Positions 5,628 to 10,908 of a DNA stretch of 10,908 nucleotides are shown here, piece after piece. Made by a program: the position numbers and the translations under genes. The notes beneath the pieces are model-generated. The model saw only the letters and a list, made by a program, of their open reading frames with translations. It had not been told where the DNA came from and searched no databases. Source of the stretch: Baffinella frigidus (Eukaryota > Cryptophyceae > Cryptomonadales > Baffinellaceae); contig MU647446.1 in NCBI GenBank assembly GCA_026770585.1, positions 63,375 through 74,282 on the forward strand. The letters run 5' to 3'. Numbering within the stretch: the first letter of the stretch is position 1; each line of letters starts with the position of its first letter.

Positions 5628-8274
5628 TAGACCTCCTCTAGCACCACACGCAGGTTCGCATATGCGGGCAGGTCTACAATGGCTGCTAGCTGCGCAGACG
5701 GCGTGAACTCCGACAGGTTGCCAGACAGGAACGACTTGAGCAACCCCGCAGAGAACCCCGAGAGCAGTGTAACACCACGTGAATCTTTCGATTTGACCGG
5801 CACAGATACCGAGCTCCGCAGATTCCAGAAACAGATTGGGACTGCTTCCGGAAACCCGGCTTTTTTGAACATCTGGACGATGTTCGCGTAGGTGGTCGCC
5901 CACGCAACGTCGCCTTGGAAGGAATCGTCGAATTCCTGTAGTTTAGGGGGTGCGATGTCTTCAGTGGATGGTCCAAATACATAGCCGGTGGTGACATAAC
6001 TAGCACAAATCCACTGGGTTTAGAAGCGGTTGTATGCAAGCGGGTCTATGCGTGGAGGGGAGGGGGGCGTGTCGGTGTGGGGGTTGGTACCATGTCACTG
6101 AACACAACAAGCTTCTGCTTCGCCATTCCTGCAGTTGTCGTGCCAGTCTCGAGCGCGTGCTTGAGGAAGAGTTCCATCGTCAACTCGAAGTTGGTGGTCC
6201 CCCCCCACGGCATCCGACGAGTTTTCCCCACGAGCTCACCGAGGTTCGCAAGCTCACCAACCGGCGGGGGGGTGTCTGGCGCGACAGTGACGAGCTCCGG
6301 AACTGAGTCGAACGTAAACATCCGACCATGCCACCCCGACTCGACAGTGTTCACATCGGCTAAGATGAGGCTCAAAGCAATTCCGACCTCCATCGGAGTT
6401 CCGGCCATGCTCCCCGAAACATCACAGACAGGTACCCATCCACCAACACCCCCGCCCCCCGCAGCCGCAGCCTCTTTGCACGACTTGACAATCCCATACC
6501 ACTGCAGATTGGCCTGTTTGTTGGCCGTTGTTACGACGTCAAGTTCCGCAGCTTCTTGGTCGGAAGGATGCGCGAGCCCCTTCAGGAACTCCATTCGGCC
6601 AAACGACGTCTCGCCCTCGGACGTTACTTCGTGTGGAAGCAGAACGCCCGTGGCAATCGTCGGCACCTTGACATCCGGGGTTTCGTCGGGCAGCTCGGTA
6701 TCGTCACCACTGGCTGCCGCTGCGGCCGCGGCTGCGGCTGCGGCTGCATATGCCGCGTCGAGGAAGGCGTTGTAGTTGTCCTTGTCGTGTTTCAGGAAAG
6801 TTTTCACACCGAAGAGAAGCCTGCAGCGAGACGACATTCGCTGGTAATCCACGCTGCCGAACTCGTCCTTTCCGACGAAATGTTCCGGAATTTTCGCAGC
6901 GAGGCGGAGGGGGGAAAGCACGTTTTTCGAGTAGGCGACGCGACGTGCATGGATGGCCTCCTTTTCCGTGAGACCCTGCCACCAGGCTTCTGCGAGCCCC
7001 CCCACGAGGACCTGTTTTGCGATCGCGTCGACGAGGGTCGGTAGTGCCTTGTCATGCAGCCCGTCAACCGAAGGGGCCCACTTTGCATACAGACCCCCGA
7101 CAGAACCCAGGGGGTTGACCCGGACAGTCTCGAGCTCGGCCGTCAACCCATCCGCGAAGATCTGCACAACCGAGTCGAACAGCTGTTGCACATAACCTCC
7201 CCCGGTTGCAGTACCGTCCGTGGCCAGCAACCCGTTTCTCGCATCACGCATTTTTTGGCGGCGGTCGATACGCTGTTTCTTGGACGCGAGAACGTATACC
7301 TCTTCGCGTACCTGGACAAACGCACGCCACTGCAGCTCCACCTCGGACGTGACCCATTCGATCTTGGGAGCCTTGCACACCGGGGTCGCCCCCCTTGCCA
7401 ACGTAGCGTCGACCATGGGGGTGTCATCGTCCGTTGAAGCGTCGTCCGCAGCTGCAGTCTCGGCCATGGGGACGCCGTGCACCGATGCAGCCTCGGCCAT
7501 GAGAGTATCCTGGGATGAATACTCGGTCGCCACACTGTCGGTGGCAGAGGCAGAATCGACATTGTTGACCAGAGTTCCATCGCATATGAGCAGCTCCTTG
7601 AGTGGCGTTGAGAGGGTGGCGGCAAAGGCTTCTTTGAGCGCCAAACGCCGCGCATGGCGGCCCGAGCGGTTCTTGCGCTTGCCGGCCTTAGTCCGGATCG
7701 CGGCTTTGTGGGCGTAGGCTTCTTCCAAACTGCCGAGGGACTTGTCGATGGAGCAAGAATCGTACTCCGTGCGGCCGTGCATCACAAAGACGAGGATGGC
7801 GAGAAGATCCTTGAGACAGGTGTGTTCGGGGATGGCGCGAATGTTGAACAAGAGAGTCGCGGGGCTCTTGTGCCACAGCCACACGAGACTGCGGTAGAAA
7901 TTGCCGCGGTCCAACTTACCACCCTCGCGAACGTTCCCCGTCTGGAAGATGAGCCGCAGGGCGGTCGTCGGGTCCTCCTGCCATGCCGCCTCGAGTAGCA
8001 CAACCAGGGCTGAAGGATCGATGTCCGGGACGACGGAGAAGAACAAGTCGAGTGCAGCGGAATCTGTCTTAGCGTACGCGAGGCTGCCGTTCTCACCGAT
8101 TACCATACCCGCAGGCGCCTCTGCGACATGGGAGACTGCGGCCTCATGTTCGGCGACTTCGATGCTGGTGGACTCGACGCCGAGCCTATCGGGTGGTGTG
8201 CCCAAGCGCGTGTCACACATGTGGGCTACTGATGTGCTGTGCATACGGCACAGATTCCCGGGGCTTGAAGGCAT
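5627..8274 (-). CDS. DUF2828 protein with C-terminal VWA domain, two exons
   Basis: Proposed exon 1 is 8274-6091 (728 codons, ATG at 8272-8274) and exon 2 is 5935-5627 (102 codons and TAA), 830 residues in all. The frame extends to 8328, but only with a GTG. Residues 71-165 form the helical DUF2828 block (FYRSLVWLWHKSPATLLFN). An acidic/Ala linker follows near 220-310, AKWAPSVDGLHD near 396, and YSKNVLSPLRLAAKIPEHF near 455-475. A poly-Ala run lies near 506-520. The VWA domain starts with a MIDAS motif DVSGS (Asp618); a second element, GGTTN (Thr693/694), and the third Asp in VFSDM (727) follow. Exon 2 supplies EFDD, then FKKAGF, ICFWNLRSS and VTLLSGFSAGLLKSFL, the usual end of this family. 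The complete MIDAS predicts metal-dependent binding to a partner. DUF2828 function is unknown. A shorter paralogue is at 1129-2484. Confidence 0.85.
5936..6090 (-). other. Probable spliceosomal intron, 155 bases, phase 0
   Basis: On the minus strand the donor follows the ATG codon of VFSDM and reads GTACCA. The acceptor reads CTACAG before GAATTC. Removing it joins FSDM to EFDDSF, the order expected in DUF2828 VWA domains. Without removal, exon 1 runs into 14 low-complexity residues (VPTPTPTRPPP...) and a TAG. The frame of exon 2 has a stop (TAA) within the proposed intron near 6021, so simple readthrough is excluded. The intron length is not a multiple of three. A CTAAAC sequence just before the acceptor, and another about 80 bases upstream, are branch-point candidates. 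The donor is weaker than GTAAGT or GTATGT. A frameshift or decayed insertion remains possible. Confidence 0.72.
6713..6757. repeat. GCN codon run encoding poly-Ala
   Basis: Mixed Ala codons encode a run of Ala interrupted by one Tyr in the DUF2828/VWA protein, at the boundary between the DUF2828 part and the linker to the VWA domain. It parallels the poly-Ala in the protein at 2814-3593 but uses mixed codons, so it is older or more constrained. Confidence 0.8.
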
Positions 8275-8337
8275 CGTACGGGAAACAACACGTATTGCCG
8301 AACGGGGTGGTCGTTTCAGCTGACACACAACGCGTTG

Positions 8338-8345
8338 TTATAGTT
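8338..8345 (-). promoter_or_regulatory. TATA-like element ACTATAAC
   Basis: On the minus strand CTATAAC lies about 65-70 bases before the ATG at 8274. It is the best candidate core promoter of the DUF2828/VWA gene, but it is weak and further from the ATG than the others here. Confidence 0.3.
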
Positions 8346-8430
8346 TAGACCAACAGGGTGTCAATTGTGTTCTAAAAATACCACACGCCATCGCAGTTGA
8401 CTTGCGTTGAATGCGACGGTGTTGGTTGGC

Positions 8431-8531
8431 CCAGAGTCTGGGGACTAACAACCCCCCACTTCCAGGGTCTGGGGGTTAACAGCCCCCACTTCCAGGGTCT
8501 GGGGGGTTAACAGTCCCCCACTTTCAGGGTT
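8431..8531. repeat. Three 30-32-base G-run/TTAAC/C-run repeats in a divergent promoter
   Basis: Three units at 8431-8461, 8462-8491 and 8492-8523, then the start of a fourth (CAGGGTTCT). Each has CCAG(A/G)GTCTGGGG, a central (C/T)TAAC, then a C-run and CACTT. The G-run and C-run of one unit can pair, giving GGGGG-TTAACAG-CCCCC hairpins. Units 2 and 3 contain GTTAAC. The array lies between two divergent genes, ending about 33 bases before the plus-strand ATG at 8564. It could be an operator cluster, a structured leader or an upstream terminator. Confidence 0.85.
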
Positions 8532-8563
8532 CTAAATCATCTCCACCGAAGACAATCCGTGCC

Positions 8564-8866
8564 ATGGAAGTGCGCACAAAAACGTTTAAACAGGCGGAGC
8601 ACTACCTCAACGTAACGATGCATGTGGCGTTTCGGGACAAGAACAAAGCGACTGCTATGAAGATGCTTCGCGCCCAGAAGAAGATTGCAGAGGAGTTGGA
8701 AGGTCGGGCACGGAGAGGTGTGATACGTCGCAAGAAGCAATATACCGGCAAGTATTCCCCATCAACGTTCCAGACAGAGTCTGCCCAGATCGAGAGCATG
8801 TACTGGTACAGACGACACATTGGGAAGCTCGACGACAAAATGGACCAAGACAAGACGCGTACCTAG
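8564..8866 (+). CDS. Small basic helical hypothetical protein
   Basis: 100 residues from ATG at 8564-8566 in a good eukaryotic context (GCCATGG) to TAG at 8864-8866. No family is recognised. It is Lys/Arg-rich with a long helix (NKATAMKMLRAQKKIAEELE), a basic loop (RARRGVIRRKKQYTGKY) and an aromatic segment (IESMYWYRRHIGKLDDKM). No signal peptide or membrane segment is present, so a soluble nucleic-acid-binding role is possible, but this is inference from charge. A CTAAAT stretch about 30 bases before the ATG is a weak TATA candidate. The gene is divergent from the DUF2828/VWA gene across the triple repeat, and its transcript probably ends at the AATAAA at 9051. Confidence 0.72.
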   Translation: MEVRTKTFKQAEHYLNVTMHVAFRDKNKATAMKMLRAQKKIAEELEGRARRGVIRRKKQYTGKYSPSTFQTESAQIESMYWYRRHIGKLDDKMDQDKTRT

Positions 8867-8883
8867 TCGATAGGTGGGGCCCT

Positions 8884-8960
8884 GTGTGCGTGTATGTGTG
8901 TATGTGTGTGTGTGTGTGTGTGTGTGCGTGTATGTGTGTGTGTGTGTGTGTGTGTGCGTA
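8884..8960. repeat. TG microsatellite
   Basis: Interrupted (TG)n with TA and CG variants, starting shortly after the stop of the small gene and continuing as CATGTG units to about 8988. It lies in the convergent 3' spacer. Minus-strand frames of His-Thr repeats across it are not genes. Confidence 0.92.
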
Positions 8961-9050
8961 TGTATATGTGCATGTGCATGTGCATGTGAGCCAGTGGCGG
9001 GCGTATGTGTGTATGTGGACCAGTGGGTGCATGTGTACACGCGAGTCATC

Positions 9051-9056
9051 AATAAA
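9051..9056 (+). promoter_or_regulatory. Poly(A) signal AATAAA with GT-rich downstream element
   Basis: AATAAA is followed within about 25 bases by GTCGGTGTCCGTTTGTATTGT, the classic downstream GU-rich element. It lies about 185 bases after the stop of the gene at 8564-8866 and before the convergent gene ending at 9113. This is the best poly(A) site in the window. Confidence 0.65.
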
Positions 9057-9112
9057 CGGTGCTCTGATGTCGGTGTCCGTTTGTATTGTATGATGATTGG
9101 TCTCGGTACAGT

Positions 9113-10585
9113 CTAAGATACAGCGGCAAAACGAAATGGCATATGATTTACATTGCCGAGAACTTCTGTCGGGGTTTGTATCGACGGGCGGGCAGTCGGT
9201 GTGCCAGGTAGCAGACGAGGGAGGTCCTGAAGATGTGCATCTACAGGTGCGGGTGTATGTAAAGCGTCTACCGAAGTTTGTACGGACAGGTCGGTGTCCA
9301 CCACGCCAGATGTTGAATTCTGCACGGCGTGTAGTTGGTCCATGAAGCTGGGGTATTGCAGAAGCATATTCTCACGACTCGCGGGACACGTGTACGCATA
9401 CAGAAGGCTGCTGTTAATCAAGTCAGCGGTGACTGGTCGTGGTGTGCTCGGGGGTGACCTGTTGTTGAATATCGTATGGGTTGAAGTATCCAGAATGTCC
9501 ACAGATATTTGCACGGGATGCTCAGTGTCGGGCATATCAGGGGCTACAGGTCCCATACAACGTACCAGGGACCCGGCGTCAAATAAGCGTCCACTGGCGA
9601 AAGAACAGCATGTCGGTTGTGTTCGATTCATAGCTTTGTGTGCACACCAGGGGCATATACATACAACCACAAAGCAGCCGAACGTGCCAATAATTATCAC
9701 AGAGAATGGCGTGAAACTATCTGCATCCAGGCGACTGCTGCTTAGCACCAATGCCACCGTGGAAGTGCTGGAAGCAATGGACGTGTTGGAAGCACTGGAA
9801 GTGTTGGAAGCACTGGAAGTGTTGGAATCACTGGAAGTGTTGGAAGCACTGGACGTTGTGACTATCGTAGTGTTGTGAAGTGCACTTACTATGACGTGAT
9901 GGGGTGTCACACCCAGAGTAGCATTGGGTGCTTCGACGTAGGGGACGAGCCCCGTCGTCGATATGGCCGGGACCCCCAATGAGACGAGTGCCCTCGTTAT
10001 GTCGGGAGTTTCACGGGGCACCACTACCCCCGCCCCAACCTCATCCACATTGGCTGGATAGATGACGCCCGTTTGCACTTCAATGGTAGAGGCGAGCAAC
10101 CTCCGACTCGTAATCAGTTCTTTGACTGCCGCGATGGCCACATTCGAGCGCGCGGTCGAGAAATACCGTGCTAAACCATCCACATACATATCGCGTGCAC
10201 GTGTATCGAACTCTACAGCCTCCATACCCAGTACCACGGCGAACGAAATGTCCACATCCATTGAGCCATTTGTACTAGTTGTAGCATTTGGGGGTGTATA
10301 CGCCGGCATACACTCCCCACCAGGTGCACCGTACCACCCGATCTTGCAAGTGCAATCCACAGACGAAGCACTCCCCGCCGGGGATTCAGAGTTCTCGGGA
10401 CAGTACACCACCTTCTCGTCAAAGCAGTACATATCCTTCGGGCATAGCGCGCAAGTGCCACTCTCGTATGCAGAAACAAGGGAGAACATGTGAAAAACGA
10501 CTAAGCCGGGGACTGTAAGAAGCATGGAAGTTGGTCGGGTGGGGCATGGTAAGCCTCGTCGGCCAATGCGTTTGTGGGCTGTCAT
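9113..10585 (-). CDS. Type I membrane glycoprotein with Cys-rich algal-type ectodomain
   Basis: 490 residues from ATG at 10583-10585 to TAG at 9113-9115. A second ATG at 10523-10525 (Met21) starts directly at the signal peptide (MLLTVPGLVVFHMFSLVSA) and may be the true start. A Cys-rich module follows (about 45-93): CALCPKDMYC, then CPENSESPAG and CTCKIGWYGAPGGEC. It is of the ephrin-receptor-like/GCC2-GCC3 kind common in algal and stramenopile surface proteins. Residues about 110-180 (DVDISFAVVLG through ITSRRLLASTIEVQTGV) resemble a small domain with an RRLLA motif seen in the same proteins. Then comes a Ser/Asn/Thr stalk with NTSS sequons (244-275), one membrane span (about 294-312, FSVIIIGTFGCFVVVCI), a CPWC site and a cytoplasmic tail of about 170 residues with no known domain. 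It is probably a surface or envelope protein, perhaps acquired from a host. Confidence 0.82.
   Translation of the reverse strand: MTAHKRIGRRGLPCPTRPTSMLLTVPGLVVFHMFSLVSAYESGTCALCPKDMYCFDEKVVYCPENSESPAGSASSVDCTCKIGWYGAPGGECMPAYTPPNATTSTNGSMDVDISFAVVLGMEAVEFDTRARDMYVDGLARYFSTARSNVAIAAVKELITSRRLLASTIEVQTGVIYPANVDEVGAGVVVPRETPDITRALVSLGVPAISTTGLVPYVEAPNATLGVTPHHVIVSALHNTTIVTTSSASNTSSDSNTSSASNTSSASNTSIASSTSTVALVLSSSRLDADSFTPFSVIIIGTFGCFVVVCICPWCAHKAMNRTQPTCCSFASGRLFDAGSLVRCMGPVAPDMPDTEHPVQISVDILDTSTHTIFNNRSPPSTPRPVTADLINSSLLYAYTCPASRENMLLQYPSFMDQLHAVQNSTSGVVDTDLSVQTSVDALHTPAPVDAHLQDLPRLLPGTPTARPSIQTPTEVLGNVNHMPFRFAAVS
9765..9854. repeat. 18-base in-frame repeat encoding a glycosylated stalk
   Basis: Five 18-base units; the four at 9783-9854 are near-identical (GTGTTGGAAGCACTGGAA type) and the first is diverged. 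On the minus strand each encodes six residues of the NTSSAS type, so each unit adds one N-glycosylation sequon. Unit number would set stalk length. Confidence 0.93.
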
Positions 10586-10618
10586 CCCGTCTATGCAAAG
10601 GGGCGTCTACACGGTGTG

Positions 10619-10627
10619 ATATGCATA
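10619..10627 (-). promoter_or_regulatory. TATA-like element TATGCATAT
   Basis: On the minus strand this AT-rich element lies 34-42 bases before the ATG at 10585, like other TATA-ATG spacings in the window. It supports a transcript that includes the first ATG, or has it as its 5' end. It is palindromic and weak as a TATA box. Confidence 0.35.
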
Positions 10628-10740
10628 CAGTGCTACGTAGTACGGCGTATGTACCAATACAGAACGTACAGAGTATCTGCTAATCAACACCACAGACCCC
10701 CATATAACATGAACGTTGGTGTAAGTGGATTATACATGTG

Positions 10741-10749
10741 TAATATATG
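10741..10749 (+). promoter_or_regulatory. TATA-like box TAATATATG
   Basis: An AT-rich element 39-47 bases before the ATG at 10788 of the right-edge gene, matching the spacing of the other promoters. The divergent gap 10586-10787 otherwise holds no gene; a GTG-started frame at 10574-10780 is not convincing. Confidence 0.4.
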
Positions 10750-10787
10750 TACATTGAACACGGCAGTATGTACGTGCTAAATTGGGT

Positions 10788-10908
10788 ATGCCACCACGGT
10801 ACATACACCACACTAATAAAGTGGAGGCACGCCGTCGTAAGGGCCTTTCAAGGCGAGGCAAGCCACTGGAGGAGGACCTAACAAGCCTCCGGCGGCCCCT
10901 GCGGGGGG
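10788..10908 (+). CDS. N-terminal part of a basic hypothetical protein (cut by right edge)
   Basis: ATG at 10788-10790 opens a frame with no stop through the last base, 40 codons. The visible part is strongly basic: KVEARRRKGLSRRGK, then PLEEDLTSLRRPLRG. No family can be named from so little. A TATA-like box 39-47 bases upstream and the clean open frame support it. It is divergent from the membrane protein gene. An AATAAA at 10815-10820 is inside the frame (Asn-Lys codons) and is probably chance; if it were a true poly(A) signal it would argue against this gene. The minus strand also has an open frame here ending near 10814, so the call is tentative. Confidence 0.45.
   Translation, partial: MPPRYIHHTNKVEARRRKGLSRRGKPLEEDLTSLRRPLRG

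Noticed and set aside
5403-5903. Minus-strand frame of 166 codons with RRGPC repeats
   Set aside because: It is a shifted reading of the 15-base minisatellite and of exon 2 of the DUF2828/VWA gene, where another frame carries the family motifs.
6046-6093. Frameshift error as the reason for the broken DUF2828/VWA frame
   Set aside because: The two frames are separated by about 155 bases of non-matching sequence with a TAG in one frame and a TAA in the other, so a single-base error cannot join them; splice sites at the exact borders fit better.
8655-9052. Minus-strand Thr/His repeat frames
   Set aside because: They are readings of the TG microsatellite and the antisense of the small gene at 8564-8866.
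10574-10780. Plus-strand frame of 68 codons
   Set aside because: It starts with GTG, overlaps the start of the membrane protein gene, and has Tyr/Cys-rich content typical of AT-rich spacer DNA.
10815-10908. Minus-strand C-terminal end of a gene from the right
   Set aside because: A short open frame ending in a TAG at 10813-10815 exists (KGPYDGVPPLY), but the plus-strand frame has an ATG and a TATA-like box. Not excluded, only less supported.

Overview
The window looks like gene-dense DNA from a large double-stranded DNA virus of a protist or alga, or from a very compact protist genome. The reasons are: eukaryotic signals (TATA boxes 30-50 bases before ATG codons, AATAAA poly(A) signals, one probable spliceosomal intron); genes packed on both strands with short gaps; no ribosome-binding-site logic; ankyrin, DUF2828/von Willebrand A (VWA) and algal-type cysteine-rich domains; and many micro- and minisatellites. 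I see no capsid, polymerase or other hallmark gene, so virus versus host cannot be settled from this window, and I do not name a species. No rRNA, tRNA, CRISPR array or insertion sequence was recognised.

Layout. 2-289 (+): C-terminal end of a basic protein cut by the left edge, followed by AATAAA and a 7-base repeat. 559-771 (-): small beta-rich hypothetical protein. 1129-2484 (-): 451-residue DUF2828-like protein lacking the VWA half. 2485-2813: divergent promoter region with a hairpin. 2814-3593 (+): unknown protein with poly-Ala and KPPLANA repeats. 3678-3950 (+) and 4021-4551 (+): two short genes, each just behind its own TATA box; the second has ankyrin repeats and an F-box-like tail. 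4597-5235 (-): Gly/Arg-rich disordered protein. 5236-5626: satellite-rich spacer. 5627-8274 (-): full-length DUF2828/VWA protein whose reading frame is completed only by removing a 155-base intron. 8275-8563: divergent promoter with three copies of a G-run/TTAAC/C-run repeat. 8564-8866 (+): small basic protein, followed by a TG microsatellite and AATAAA. 9113-10585 (-): type I membrane glycoprotein with a cysteine-rich ectodomain. 10788-10908 (+): start of a basic protein cut by the right edge.

How the parts relate. The two DUF2828-like genes are diverged paralogues on the same strand. One keeps a complete metal-ion-dependent adhesion site (MIDAS) in its VWA domain; the other ends before it. 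The ankyrin/F-box-like protein would fit a ubiquitin-ligase adaptor, and the membrane protein looks derived from an algal or stramenopile surface protein. Tandem repeats inside coding regions all have unit lengths that are multiples of three; those in spacers include 7 and 13 bases. This supports the gene models. The most notable points are the intron inside the VWA core, the VWA-less paralogue, and an in-frame VEEAR repeat directly after the stop codon of the long DUF2828 gene.
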